Below, one piece after another: positions 43,536 to 57,344 of a stretch of 64,000 nucleotides of DNA. The notes under the pieces are model-generated. The model saw only the letters and a program-made list of their open reading frames with translations, made no database searches and had not been told where the DNA came from. The position numbers and the translations under genes are program-made. The stretch is from Palaemon carinicauda (taxonomy: Eukaryota; Arthropoda; Malacostraca; Decapoda; Palaemonidae): positions 85,644,717 to 85,708,716 of the forward strand of contig NC_090745.1 in the NCBI RefSeq assembly GCF_036898095.1, read 5' to 3'. The stretch's first letter is position 1. Each line of letters begins with the position of its first letter.

Positions 43536-45776
43536 AGTAAAGTCTAAAACCGTTCATTTCCGAGGAAAATGAAGGTGATATTCGTGCAAAACACATCAAA
43601 ATCACCTAGAAAAACATATTCTCATGTCAATTTGGGCTCGTTCCTCTTTCTAAAAATTTACCATGAAATAAGAGCTACGTTTATATTGCATACTCCAATA
43701 TTGAAAATAGATAAAGATTTAAAATATAAAACTTTGGGTCCTTTATTCTGTTCGAACGAACAACTTCTGGCAGCAAGTTGTATAATCTGTAACTCACATA
43801 ATAGAAATTTCCGCCATTACTATATGGTATTCATAATAGTGTATTTGCAATGATCTATTCAATTATGCGAGTTTTAATGTCATACCTAATATTTAACCAT
43901 TCTATAACTGAACCCAGAAATGCACAAAAAACAAGATACCGAGTAGGAAAAATATATGGTTCATGTTTTAGCTAAAAATAAAGTGTCATATCTTTACCCT
44001 TAATTGTCTAAAGTGAATGACAGCCTCCAAATGTAGGTCAGAGCAACTGATTTATCAGTAAACAAGAAATATATTACATAGGCCTATATTCTGCCTTTGT
44101 ATAGCCAAGCTTGGCTCAGAAACAAGTTACAAAAAGTACCAATATCTAACAAATTTCTTTTCTATGAATAATTTCTTTTCTATGAATTGAATACTTACTG
44201 TAGCCAAATGACCTGCATAACGATCCATGGTGAAATAGGATTATAGGAGCCAACACTACATTAATACCGCGATTTAATTTTACATTATACACAATAAAAG
44301 AAAAACTTTGACTACAGACCGTTGCGGGGAGTTAAGTGAGGTGAAGTGCAACCACTGTTGCCAGATGAGTTAGTCTAAAAATCCCCAAATCTCAATGAAA
44401 AATTTCCAAAACAACACAAAAATCCCCATTTCCACAAATATGTTTCCCTCTTATCATGTAGGCTATACTGATATATAAATTTTTCACTATACTTCATATA
44501 AGGGCAAATAAACTTATTGCAACAATATAAAGGTTTACTAATCTTTCTTCTTCATAGAAATTTGTACAGAATATTCCCATCAGACAACCAAAAATTCCCA
44601 AATCTAGAGATAAATTCCCAAATATAGGGATTAATTCCCATATGTGGCAATACTGAGTGCAGCTGCAGTACACTTTACAGAATAGCAATGTTGCCAACAT
44701 AATCAGTTTTACCTTGTTAAATTGCAATTAAAAATAAAAGTTTTTTTTTTCCTGACCAGTTGTTTATAATTGTTTCACTATTTTTTACAAGCTGTAATAT
44801 AGGAGAATTGCTGTTACTAAAATAAATATTTTCTCATTTGTTATACATAGGTTATTTGTATCATTCTTTTCGTAGTGTCCGTAATGGTTTCTGGTGTCCA
44901 TGTTTAAGTTATACTTAGACCAAAGTGTGAAACAATAAGCTATGATATAATGTTTATGAAAAGAGACTGGTCACTAGAATATTAAGATATTCCAATAAAT
45001 ACAACAATATTGCAGTATACCGTCTTGGTTTGCCTTTATAAGAAATTTTCTTCTTTCTGCTGTGACCAAATCTCCTGTGCTTGCATATAATTCATTAGTT
45101 CATTCCCGATCAGCCAAAACAAATAAGCTATAGGTACTAGCGGCAATTATTCATATAGGCCTATACCTAATATAACTTTTGAAGAGTGTGATCAAGGCTG
45201 TCCTTTTGATTCTACAAACAATTTCAACTTATCTAACAAGCTTTCCTGGTGCTTAACTTTTTAAACATCTAAACAAGACACCCCTTGGCATTTTATCATA
45301 TCTCCTCTGCTAAAAGAAAAAAAAAGATTCCAATGACATTCCATATCCTTTTCTAAAATCTCCCCTTCTAGCTAAATCACAATTCACCTGTCTCCACAAT
45401 TGCTTGTATCCCCTCATCAGATAATCATTATAAAACCTACTACAAATATCAAGCTCTGCAATTACCACACTTTATACTACATTAATTTTGCCTACAATTC
45501 ACATATGAGCACCACCAGAATAACGATTTCAGTATAAATTCAACCCTCATTATACAGTTTTGTACTTTAATAGATCTGATGCTTTAGCCATTTTAATTGA
45601 TTTTATATATAGATTTCTTCGTTTCTATATATTTTGCCTCCACCCTTCCCACCAAATAATATCTAATTTTCCGTATGCCAATTTTTATGTCATCTTCCTT
45701 ATGCAAGAAAAGAAAGGATTGAAAAATTGAAAGTAAACGGGCAGTTTACAAAACCGCAATATGTCAATACAGCTAC
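43536..45776. other. AT-rich intergenic DNA
   Basis: No gene recognised. At 44,370-44,660 there are loosely repeated aaattcccaaat / aaatccccaaatc motifs. The longest open frame (43,569-43,853) has no recognisable domain and looks fortuitous. Confidence 0.5.
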
Positions 45777-47395
45777 CTACTTACTTACTTTTACTTTTAG
45801 GGGTTTATTTCTCGCCCTCCATCAGACACTAAGAGTCTGTTCAGGCAGTCCTTGGTGTGTGAAAATAATTTCTTTCCAGTTAATATTTTGCTCTGTATCT
45901 TTACAGTTATTCGCTAGCATTTGTATGCAGGCTGAATATTTTTCAGATCACTATCATATCACTTTCCAAAGAGATAAGTCTTCAGGTTTTTCTTGAAAGC
46001 TCCCACATTTTTACTATTCTTGACATCAAGTGGAAGGTCGTTGAAGAGCCTCGGTGCAGCATAACAAAACGTTCTTCCTCCTATTGAATGATCCACACTA
46101 ATTTCGAATAGTCTATGTGGGTCATCAGCATGTCTAACTCTTACAGCAGCGCTAGTAGCTTGAGGGTAGGGGACCAAGCAATCACAAAGATATTTAGACT
46201 TATCACTTGTAAGTGCTTTGTGAGTCAACAAACAAATTTTAAATTCAATTCTAGCCTTAACAGGTAACCAATGTAGATCGATCAGTGCAGGAGTTATTCT
46301 CTTCCGAGGTTTAATGCCTTTTATTAGTCTAGCCGCCCGGTTTTGCACATTTTGAAGCTTTCTTAGTAGTGTATTGGGAAATTTATAGTACAAAGAATTG
46401 CAATAATCAAGCCTTGATATTACGTGACTCATCACTAAAATTTTTGTACTGACCTCTGTTAAATATTTTCCAATAAATGCTATGTTTCTCAGGTGATAGT
46501 TACACACTTTCACTGTGTTCACTATTTGATCCCTCACTGACAAATTACAATCTATCAATACACCCAAATTTTTCACAACAGACACAATCCTAACATCAGC
46601 GTCACCAATTCTTATACTTTGAAATAACTGGTAATTATTCAAAGCCACCTTTGTGCCAAAAAGCATACATTCTGTTTTACCATAATTTAATTTAAGCTTT
46701 TTCCTCTGCATCCATGTTTTTATTTCAGTCATTATCTCATCAATTTTCTTCTTTGTCTCTTGTATTGTTGAAATTGAAAGGTAGAACTGAGTATCATCTG
46801 CATATAGTTTAAAACCCACTTTTTGTTTTTTCAAGATGTGTGATAGCTCGATAGTATATATGTTGAACAAGATAAGGCCCAGAACACTATTCTGTGGTAC
46901 ACCTTTCATAAGAATTCTCTCACTGGATCGGTTCACAGAAACTTCTACAATAGTCTTCATGTTCGTTAAGTAACTCCGCAAAAATTCCAGTGCTTCCTCG
47001 GTCACTCCAATGGACTTTAAGTCGTCAAGTAAGTAATTGTGTAATAGGCAAGGAATAATAATACCAATTCTCTAATATCGCAAGAGGGTCTGCCCCTCTC
47101 TTTTATTCTTCTCCTATACTTCTCTTTCTCCCTATTTCCTTAATCTTTCCCATCCCGAGTACCTGCCTTTGAGCTATAAACTGGATTGTATCCAGGGGTA
47201 CTCTTCCTTTCCCCATATTCCCCACTTCCCTATTCTTATTATCATTATCAGTAATCGTGCACAACAGTATCGAAAGCAGCACTAAGATCTAACATAATCA
47301 AAATTCCATACTTTCCCTCATCAAGAAGACTTATCATATTGTTCATTATTGAGCATAAGGTAGTTTCTGTAGTGTAGAAATTCTTTCCACGCTTT
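45777..47395 (-). pseudogene. CR1/L2-like LINE, RT and 3' end (copy 2)
   Basis: At 47,380-47,250 the minus strand encodes LLDEGKYGILIMLDLSAAFD and TVVHD, the RT motif with the first catalytic Asp. After an unrelated insert of about 200 bp it resumes with HNYLLDDLKSIGV and the open frame 47,005-45,959: GVPQNSVLGLILFNIY, KLYADDTQFYLS (catalytic Asp pair), LDYCNSLYYKFPNTLLRKLQ, RITPALIDLHWLPVKARIEF. The 3' UTR ends in a GTAAGTAAGTAG tail at 45,777-45,800. 5' truncated. QG of the usual GVPQGSVLG is QN. Related to copy 1. Confidence 0.9.
47040..47247. mobile_element. Insert of about 200 bp splitting LINE copy 2
   Basis: The coding sequence is continuous on both sides (TVVHD and HNYLL), while this pyrimidine-rich stretch (cctatacttctctttctccc and similar) encodes nothing related. 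taat-type bases at both edges may be a short target duplication. Class unknown. Confidence 0.5.
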
Positions 47396-49295
47396 ATTTT
47401 AGTCACCCCCGTTATTCCATTTTTTGTTTTTTGTTTGTTATTTTCTGGATTTTAAGCATCTCGTTTTTCTTTTGTTTCATTTGTAACCTTCATTATTATA
47501 CCCTTAAATATTCATTGCTGCTAACATGTCCATCATTCCCCTGTAATGCTTTACCTTTCATCACCTCATTCCTCTGTAGATGATTTTATCTCATTTCCTG
47601 AGATCACAGTACATTGCTTGATGATGCAACCGACCGTCGACAATTTTCAAAAACAGCACTTGGTTGCGTTCTGTTCCAAATGCTCTTGAAGTTTTGTATG
47701 TTTAACCACAATTGGTTTGTATTTAAGTAACGTTAATTTACGTAACTTTAATTTACGTAACTCATTGATCTTAGCTTATTGCTATTTACATCTCAGTACC
47801 TATTTATAAGTCTGTTTAGCTAGGATTGTTTTCTGTGTTATTGAACATCACTAAACGCCACTTAATTTTTTTGTATGAATATTAATTTTTATAAGCCAGA
47901 CAGTAGGATTTCTTTATAATTACTTCCCCTGGAGTTTCAAGAATGATCCTTGTATTTATAAAAAGCACCCTTCAGCAAACCACGTACTCATGGAAATTTG
48001 AAGAAGAAGCACCCTTCAGCAAACCACGTATTCATGGAAATTTGAAGAAGAAGACTCGACTGGTTTGAAGCAGCTCAGCGGCGGCAGGGAGAAGCGTGCG
48101 AGCAGCCCACTTAAAAACCAGGAAGCGTGGAAGGCGGACGTAGGCATAGCCTCTTCATCTGAGACGTCGTTTTAACATAGGCGTCGGTTCAACTACCTGT
48201 TGGTCAACCATTTACTAACCAACAGTATGCCTTACTTTGTGCCATTATTTAGAAGATAAACTTACAAAGACAAAACACGTCAGTGCAGAACTGAAGATGC
48301 ACCGTGTTCTTAACAGTTTACAAGATGCCTCCACTACGTCTACAATCAACCCTCAAGAGCGTGAGTACTAATTAACGGTGCTCAACCTTGGCCAAGGAAC
48401 TGTCCCCCCCCCCTTTTTTTTCTAGCCTTTATTTGACGATGTGCACATTTAGCTAGGAAGTCATGTTCAAACTGTCTGGTTTAATCATTTGTGGCGTGTC
48501 CATTAACATAAGTTGTGTTCCCGTTCCCCTCTATCAAGTTTGAAATTTTATTGCCCGAGAGGAATGTGTTCAAAGTAGTGAGTAGAACTTTTGATATTAT
48601 TTCAGTCACCATTTTTACTTTCATTGGTTGATTAGTCATTTGATTATTGATTTTAGATTTAATTGATTTGACCATTTTCTTGGCATTTTTCATTTTTCAT
48701 ATGCCATGCGGTCTTTATTCAAATTTCAATTAGGTAGTTTTGCTGTTTTTTCCTGTGTCAGTTAGGTGAAAATTCCTGTTGTACTTTATGGAAATAAACG
48801 CCATTTTTAGGTTGAAATTATTAACTGTTTTTAACTTGACCTTTACATTTTGAAATGACTAAATGAGTTATCACATGAGGTGAGATATGACTTAAAGGTA
48901 AGTTTATATTTACGTCAATCTAAAGCTATCGGTGTCAATCCTTTATTGTAATGTTCTACAGTATTACCTTCCGGTGGTCCTTAGGACGTTTTGACTTTTA
49001 CAGTACTGCTCCCCCTAACTCTTTGTGAAACTGTCGTTAACGTAACTGATTCAGTCCAACCACACTTGATTGGGATTTACTATTCTGCGCCCTGGAGTAG
49101 TGTCTGAACATCAAGGTGATATCGGTGCTGACAGTCCCTGTATAGAATAATCTTTGGACTTGAATGTGTGTAGGGAAAGCAAACCGTCTTCGTTGCGGTT
49201 CTCTAGTTTGTCAAGTGTGAGAGTGTTGGCGCTCTATCCTTCAGGCTCGGGTCCGGAAATCAGAAACGGGGAGGCCTTTCCCGGAATTATTTCCC
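47396..49295. other. Intergenic DNA with a tandem duplication
   Basis: A 43-bp unit starting gcacccttcagcaaaccacg is present twice at 47,963-48,050. Elsewhere I see no supported gene. A short open start (ATGCCTCCACTACGTCTACA) before a donor-like gcgtgagt at 48,350 is noted but unsupported. Confidence 0.45.
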
Positions 49296-49296
49296 A

Positions 49297-49357
49297 CAAT
49301 TATCATTATTTTTATTATTATCATTATTATTGTTATCATTAACATTATTATCATTAA

Positions 49358-49394
<37 letters not shown>

Positions 49395-49397
49395 GTC
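49297..49397 (+). repeat. ATT/ATC microsatellite
   Basis: Imperfect then perfect (ATT)n. It is possibly the tail of a degraded retroposon; the preceding sequence is unclassified. Confidence 0.8.
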
Positions 49398-50400
49398 GTG
49401 ATTTTTCTCCGACTTATTGAAATGAATGATTCTAGGCCCGATAGAATGGGCCGATGACAAGACCTTGAAGAGGTTTGCTTTCCAAAACTATTCAGGATTC
49501 AATAAAATATGATTACAATTTTCAAATTTATTACAAAAATAACTATTTTTTAGAGAAATAGCACACAATAACACTTAAGCTAACTGAAAAATAGAACTGT
49601 CGCCCTTAAGGGGTCTGCAACATGTGCTCATAAAGCACAAAGTCCACGTTGGACCAAAAAAGACTAAATTTTCACAATTAAAGGGGTAGTTCCTTGGTAA
49701 ATCACCTACCAAGGTCCATAGGCGTATTTTAATGCATACAACAAATCCCCAGTCCCAGGGATGACAATTTTACAGACCGATATAAGTTACATGCAACACT
49801 CAGAAAAAAGGAACCGACCTGGTATCACGTGGCTTGGAGCGGAGACAGAGAGACTAACAATAGCACTACTAACTGTGTTGGGGGTTTAGGCAGAGATGGA
49901 TGAGCATCGTGCTGGACAGCTCCGAAGAAAACTACGATCTCCCGCGCTAACTAAAATGTCCTTGGGAGATGCGAGGGAATTCTTACGTTATTTATTCAAT
50001 AAGGGGTTTGATATAGCTTCTTTATCCACCACAAGACAGAGAAACAATCAAAGTCTTACTTCAGATCAAAGAGTAAACTTAATACTTCGGCTGAAGGTCG
50101 TAATTTGCCGTAATCCAACAAACTAGAGAGTCCTTGGCTCTAAACATATACATCGATATTATTGTCATAGTAAAACAGTACAGTATCATTTTTGTAATTC
50201 GTAAATAATAAACACCTTGTCTCTCTGACACCCGCTCCTTCCCCACCAGGTGGTTGAATTTTATGCCACAATACCGTCACGTACTGGACAATACTCATTC
50301 CTAGAAACGCCTGCAAGATCTTCCAATCTTACCTCAATTTAACGCAACGTTCGTGGAGTTAAATGGCGGGGTTTTCGAGTGATCAGTTCGAAACTCCCGA
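49398..50400. other. Intergenic DNA, unclassified
   Basis: No recognised gene. An open frame at 49,896-50,126 has no domain I know. The last 30 bp before the microsatellite (gatcagttcgaaactcccga) resembles a tRNA B box, so a tRNA-derived SINE is possible but unproven. Confidence 0.35.
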
Positions 50401-51379
<979 letters not shown>

Positions 51380-52690
51380 CCCTTAGAACGTAAAGTATTT
51401 GACACTGTAAAAAGGGAGGTGTCAATAGAAGTTTTGAAAAAGTATAGAATTAACACCAAAATCATAAGTGCAATTGCAAATATTTATCAAGGAGATACTA
51501 CGGGCAATGACCCAGGAGAAGATATCGAACAAGAAATGGAGGTTACGAGTGGATCAATTTCACTTTTTAAACTAATTACGTATACAGTATTGTCATGAAG
51601 AAAATATAAGAGAAAGGAAACGGTTTTGCAGATGATGCCTTAGTGATTGCAGAAGATATAGCCTACATAATGCGAAGCATAACATTCCAATATTAGTAGA
51701 AACTGGTAAAAAATGTTGGTTAGAAATTGATAAAGAAAAGAGTAATGTTGTGATTTACACCATGAAAGAAAAGCCAATCACGTAGAGGGAATCAAAGTAG
51801 TAGAAAGTTTAACATACTCAGGAATAGAGCTAGACAATAATAGGAATATATTTAAAACTCAGAAAAGGGTAATGATGGAAAAAGCAAAAAAATTGGCTAA
51901 TTTAACATATTCACTTATAGAAAAAAGTTACAATAAAGTAATAATAAGAAAAAACTCTGGAAAAGTATTGATTTACCATCTATTTTGTATGGAACAAGCA
52001 GAAACTGAAATAGAGAAACTACAAAGGATAGAGACTTTGGTATACAAGAAGATTTTAGGTGCCACTAAAAGCACAGCTAACACTACTCTAAGAGGGAAGA
52101 AAGGTGCATTCTCTATGAAAGCAAGGGTGATGGAAGGGAAGCTGCAGTACTTAAATCGTACCCTGGATGGGAAGAAGAAATTCTGAAAACAATTATCCTG
52201 GATATTCAAGAAAAAGAAGGCAGATGGTGTAAACAACCGGCAAAGTACTTAGAAGAATTAAGTATAAACATAAAACAGATAAGAAGAATAAACAAGGCAA
52301 AAATAGAATCGAAAACCAGAAAGTGGGACACTGAAAAGTGGAAAGAAGTAATGGAAAGTAAAGTGGCCTTAGAAATATATAGAACGTGGAAGAAAAAAAT
52401 TAAAGAAGAGTTACTCTATGACAATACATTAGCTTCAGTGATATTTTGAGAGCAAGAACCAATACGTCAAAACTAAACACTTTAAATAGACATAATGGGG
52501 ACGGGGGAATGTAAACTGTAATTTTTGTGAAAATGGGGAGGTAGATTTTATACAATTTTTTGTTTTTTTAGCCTGGAATATAGGAACGAAAGGAATGAAG
52601 TAACTGAGCTACAACAACCATACGAGGAAGACCTAAAGAAAATAGTAGGATTATTTTTATTTAGTGAAACAAATATAGAAAAGAAAAATT
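51380..52690 (+). pseudogene. Non-LTR retrotransposon RT, 3' part, decayed
   Basis: Plus-strand fragments in several frames: KVFDTVKREVSIEVLKKYRI with an IISAIANIYQGDTT continuation (RT palm) at 51,395-51,500; FADDALVIAED (catalytic Asp pair) at about 51,621-51,655; the C-terminal domain 51,785-52,186 including IETLVYKKILGATKSTANTT; and a zinc-finger-like C-x2-C then H ending near 52,560. No continuous frame. It differs from the CR1/L2-like copies; the clade is not assigned. Confidence 0.75.
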
Positions 52691-53300
52691 AAGTATTAAA
52701 CCTGATGTGGAGGAAAAGACAAAACAGTATAAGAAGATAAACTTTGGAGGCGCCGTTGCAAGGGATACGATGCCTCATCCCTGATACAGAACCTGAATGT
52801 CAACGCCGTCAACGGTACAAACATTTGCTCTCCTTACTATTGTCATCTACCGTACTGTACACTTATCTAAGTCACTTTGATTTAGAGTAAGCGGTAATTA
52901 TATACATTACTTTCTTTTCTATGCAAATGCAGTACATAGACCATATATTTTCCAATTGGTTATATTGTTTTATCCATTTCTGCCTAAGATTATTGGTGTA
53001 AGCTACTTGGTCATTCTTTCCCCACGTTCCTATTGAAACAATTGGATCCCTGTGAGAAACCGCAGTTTTTTTTTTTGGTGTTCGAACACCAAAAACAATT
53101 ATAGTTTGGTAAAGTTTTACTGTATAACAGATTCTCATTTCCAACAGAATTATATGTTTTCCTGTAGTAAATAACGTGAATTGACCGAATTTGTCCTTTA
53201 TTCCAGCCGCAAACAAACAGAACAACTAATTTGACTAACTTTAAGTAGCCGAACTGGTTGCTGTTCTTAAGGATGAAATGAAGGGGAAAACCTGATAAAT
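52691..53300. other. Intergenic DNA
   Basis: No gene seen; an antisense open frame at 52,872-53,225 has no recognisable features. Confidence 0.4.
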
Positions 53301-54045
53301 CATGTTATTTTCTGCAGGAAAACATATATTTTCTGTTAAAATGTTTAAATATAATGTAATTTGTTATATATATTCTGTTAAAATGTTTAAATATAATGAC
53401 TTGTTCAAATTATGTGTCACTTCACTTGCATATGTAATGCGAACGATAACATTAACAATGTTACACAGCGTTACCAACGTTACGATAGGATTGCTAACAT
53501 TAGCAATGCTACGGTAATATTAGCATGTGTATTTTAAAGCATTTTTCCATATACCCTTTACACAATATATAAAAAGGTACAAAAAGGGTACATAACTTAA
53601 CAAACCCACCTAACGTAGCCTAGAAGTTCCCAGGTCACAAACCCAATATAATGTCTTTTGTTATATATATTCTGTTAAAATGTTTGAATATAATGACTTC
53701 TTCAATTTCCGTGTCACTTCACTCACGTTACGCTAACGTTATTACGATAACATTGACAACACTATATATAATGGTTCTTGTTCCGACACTAGCTCGCTTA
53801 CGCTTACGTTCGTAGGAAAATAAAACATCAAGCTCTTATGTACGGGTAAGCGATAATGTTGAGCTGCGCACGCTAACATTAGCTATGTTACTCTCACATG
53901 TAATGTTACGCTAACATTAGCAACGTTAAATATAATGGTTCTTGTTCCGCCACTGGCTCGCTTACAATCTCAGGAAAATAAAACATCAAGCTCGTATACA
54001 CTGGCAAGCGGTAATGTTGAGCTGCGCATGCTAACAAAATAGTAA
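53300..54045 (+). repeat. Diverged direct repeats with gttacgctaacatt motifs
   Basis: A block starting tatatattctgttaaaatgt occurs at 53,365 and 53,665. A second block (ataatggttcttgttccg, then aaaataaaacatcaagctc, then gataatgttgagctgcgca) occurs at 53,768-53,880 and 53,931-54,040. Between them gctaacattagcaatg-type palindromic motifs recur. Non-coding. Confidence 0.75.
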
Positions 54046-54519
54046 AACTAACTCATTAAAATTAAAGAAATTAATGACTTACTTTTATGACCACGATGAC
54101 GAAACTTATGGGTCACGGGGGTGTGAGTCTGTGGCGTGAATGTCCTTCCTGTAAGGTAGGAAGGAACGGCACTGTAAACGTTTAGGTATTACATTGTGTG
54201 CTTTAAGGAAATTATTAACACTAGATTTCGCATAAAAAAGTCACCATGAAATTTAGCAAATGCTTTTAGGTGCTCACTTGAAATAATGAACACCTGGCAA
54301 ATATTTATTTCACTTTTATTTACATTTTACAAACCACATGTATCTACTCCTGTTTGTAAATTGTCCTGAGTGCGATTCTAAGTTATCTTTAAGGGAAGAT
54401 CAACACATTTTTTATTGCAACTGGACTGTTGTGATTGCTAAGAAAAAAAAAAAAGACGTAGGTGTCAATCATAAGAAAAGGAATTATTTGGAATTTACTT
54501 TTAGAGATTGTCACCAAGC
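54046..54519. other. Intergenic DNA
   Basis: AT-rich; nothing recognised. Confidence 0.4.
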
Positions 54520-54860
54520 ACCCCCCCCCCAGTTAGGTCTGTGATTTGGGTAGGTTTGTGACCTGGGAAGGGGAGGCCAGGAGGCTTTCCCCCGCTAAGT
54601 CTGTGACTTGGAAGGAGGAGGCCAGGAGGCTTTCCCCCAGCTAAGCCTGTGACCTGGGAAGGGGAGGCCAGGAGGCCCTGGCTAAGTCTGTGACCTGGGA
54701 AGGGGAGACCAGGAGGCTTGCCCCCGGCTAAATCTGTGACCTGGAAAGGGGAGGCCAGGAGGCTTGCCCCCGGCTAAGTCTGTGACCTGGGAAGGGGAGT
54801 CTGGGTGCTTGCCCCCCCCCAACTAGGTCTGTGACCTGGAAAGGGGGATGACCTGGGAAC
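54520..54860 (+). repeat. Minisatellite of about 60 bp
   Basis: Five to six imperfect units of ctaagtctgtgacctgggaa plus ggggaggccaggaggcttgcccccgg, with length variation in the C-run and one truncated unit near 54,670. Non-coding. Confidence 0.88.
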
Positions 54861-55054
54861 TACTAGGTTAGGTAGGTTTGTTAGGCTCTGTGGCCTTATA
54901 CAAATCTTGGAAGTGTTAGATAATCATATTTTTTTCCTGATTTTGCCCACCCAAAGTCCCTGGTTACCACCTGTGTCCGTAGGGAATGGGAGAACACTTT
55001 ATTTGCAGTGGAAGTAAAGGTCAAATTTGTTAGAAGCACAATATTTGGTGCCAG

Positions 55055-55192
55055 TTTAGTATGTGGCCTACCTTTCGAATATGGCCCACAAAATTCTATC
55101 TGTTTTAGTATGTGGCCTAACCTAACCTTACCTAAGCTAACCTAGCCTAACTTAACCTAACCTAACAAGCCAGGTAGGCCACATACTAAACC
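55055..55192. repeat. Inverted repeat around CCTAA-type (TTAGG) stretch
   Basis: gtttagtatgtggcctac at 55,059 is repeated inverted at 55,170-55,188 (gtaggccacatactaaac). A direct partial copy lies at 55,103. Between them are degenerate taacctaacc units at 55,117-55,160. Confidence 0.75.
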
Positions 55193-55260
55193 GCTCTCTC
55201 CCACCTTAAACTGACATGCCATTTGATTATACAATACTGTAATTGATTATTTACTATTCT

Positions 55261-55283
55261 TTAATTTTTTTTCTCTTTTTCAG
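55261..55283 (+). promoter_or_regulatory. Splice-acceptor-like signal before gag (DIRS I)
   Basis: ttaattttttttctcttttt followed by CAG at 55,281-55,283, directly before the cysteine-rich gag segment; equivalent to the signals in A, D and H. Confidence 0.6.
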
Positions 55284-57240
55284 TGTGTGTTTCTTCTTCT
55301 GACCTGCCTCATGCACACCTGTCCTGGACCTGATGGCTGCTCCTGTGCTACCTTTATGTCTACCCATGAGACGGATCCCCACCAATTGTGTCTGTCTTGT
55401 CGAGGCCAGCGTTGTGACCGGGACAGCACTTGTCCCGAGTGTCGAGTGTCGGGAGTGGTCTGCCTCCCAGTAGGAGAGATTTAGGTGTAGGAAAAAGAAG
55501 AAGTCTTAAGTGAGATTCTCCTCCTTCGGGGTCATCCCCGAAGTCAAAGAAGTCTTGGACTTCTTCTTTAACCCCCAGATCTCTTCCCGAAGCTACTCCT
55601 CGACTGGTCCTCTCGGGGGAATGGCTGAGTATCAGCGCAGCCCTATTAACCCCAGATCAACCTTGAGGATTGAGGGACGGTACTGTTTCCCCTGGCGAAA
55701 TGGTTCTGCCCCTTTAATCGGGGAGCACCAGCTCTTTTTTTTTTTTATCTTTTGCAGATGTGGCCGTTGCTAGGTGTGGCTGGTCCCCCGTTGAAGGAAA
55801 TTCTGTATGGGCTCCTTCAGTTGGATGCCGAGAGGAAGAGAACACCGACTTCCTCAGAGGTGGATCCTTTCCCTTTGGGCGCAGCGCCGGATGATCATGG
55901 TGCCGCTGCCCGCCACTCGGAGTTTTGGTTCCCTGCTGTGGCTGACACTGAAGACTGCACTCCCCCCTGCTGAGTCAGGGGGAGAGCAAAGTCCGAGGCA
56001 GTTTCCTCCTTCAGGAAGACATCTCTCTCACCCGCGAGAGAGATCTTGAAGAGACAAACTAGTGACATTGCAGACTTTGTCAGAGCATGGTTCCCTCTTT
56101 GGAGGAACCTGCCAGACTTTCCCCTTTGGGGGTTTGTCGGATGCATAAGTTTTTAACTCCTCGTCACCATGGTCATGCTTCCCCCCTGCGGTAAGGGTAC
56201 TCCTGAGCCTTAAGGCTCTCGTTACGCTGAACCTTTGGTGTCTTGTGACCCTGAGCCTTCAGGCTCTCATCGCACTGAGCCCCCGGACTTTCGTGACCCC
56301 GAGCCTTTGGGCTCTCAATGCGCTGAGCCTTCGGGCTCTCGTCGTGCTGAGCCTTCGGGCTCTTGTAACCCCAAGCCTTTGGGATCTCATCACGCTAAAC
56401 CCCCGGGCTCTTGTGACCCCGAACCTTCTGGCTCGTGTCACCCATAGCCTTCTGGCTCTTGTAACGTTGATCCTCTGGGCTCTCGTAACTTGACAGCTGT
56501 TCATTATGTAACAGCTGTGCGTGACTCGTCAGCAGCTTGTCACTCTACTGCTGTTTATGGTTTTCCATCTGCTTGCTATGCTTCAGCTAGGCGGGTCTCG
56601 CCCGCTCCCCGTCACTTGTCTTTGGATGAGCCATTGTCACCTCACCTTCAGGTAATGAGTGATCGTCTCTCTGTACAGAGAGACCCTCACTCTAGGCGAG
56701 ATGAACACCAGTCTCACCAGTTGCGTGAGTGTCACTCTCCTGAATGAGCCTACAAGGTTCATAGTTCTCTACCTCTCTGGCGCTCTCCTGTTAGGTGTCA
56801 GCAACTCTCTCCAAGAGTTCACGAGTCTCCCTCTCGGCACTTGCCTTCCAGGCGTTCCCCAAGGTAGCTTTCGCCACCTCGCCTCCTCATGGTTTAATCT
56901 CACATCTGTCCCCGAGACCGACTGCCCCGATCCCTTTCCAGACTCGCAAGCACCTATCTCCTAGGGATCGTCACCCATCAGGAGATCAGCTTGCTTCGCG
57001 TCAGTAATGGGGTGACGATTCCCATCGCAAGTTTTATTGGGCCTAGGGTGGACAACTGAAGTAGGCACCGAAGCAGAACACTGCTTCGAAGAACCAGTAC
57101 CCGACGAAACCCTCTGCTGGTAGACTGGTGCCACATTTACGTGCAGGTAAGGTGACTAACCACCCTTCTTTTCAGGTTCCTAGACATAGGGCACCTGGTC
57201 GCCCAACGGATCCTCCTCCCAGCTCCACAGGTGGTAGGGA
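55284..57240 (+). pseudogene. gag-like region (DIRS I), broken
   Basis: The first segment (55,287-55,484) reads HTCPGPDGCSCATFMSTHET, then DPHQLCLSCRGQRC and CPECRVSG, the intact cysteine cluster of the lineage, and ends at a stop after 65 codons. Later fragments are Glu/Pro/Ser-rich (minisatellite), then Arg/Ser/Pro-rich around 56,500-57,007 with clusters such as RDPHSRRDEHQSHQLRECHS. Several frameshifts. Confidence 0.7.
56228..56490 (+). repeat. 24-bp coding minisatellite (DIRS I gag)
   Basis: About ten to eleven imperfect 24-bp units (gctgagccttcgggctctcg plus tcgt) encode an eight-residue AEPSGSRR-like repeat. The unit is a multiple of three, so the frame is preserved on both strands. 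Confidence 0.92.
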
Positions 57241-57344
57241 CTCCTTGGTTGGGTGCATTATTTAATGTACACATACTGTTGTGTGGGAGGCAGTCACAGG
57301 GGCTCATTCCATTTGCAATCAATGGGTGGCCCACTGACCAACAA

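Noticed and set aside
43569..43853. Open frame of 94 codons
   Set aside because: No domain, AT-driven composition, no splice context.
47900..49300. Possible LTR retrotransposon leader or host exon with ATGCCTCCACTACGTCTACA and a donor-like gtgagt
   Set aside because: No second LTR, no primer-binding site and no downstream pol domain seen; not enough support.
50360..50400. tRNA-like B box (cagttcgaaactccc) before the ATT tail
   Set aside because: No matching A box or cloverleaf could be drawn with confidence; mentioned only as a possible SINE.
52872..53225. Antisense open frame of 117 codons
   Set aside because: No recognisable motif or homology by eye; likely fortuitous.
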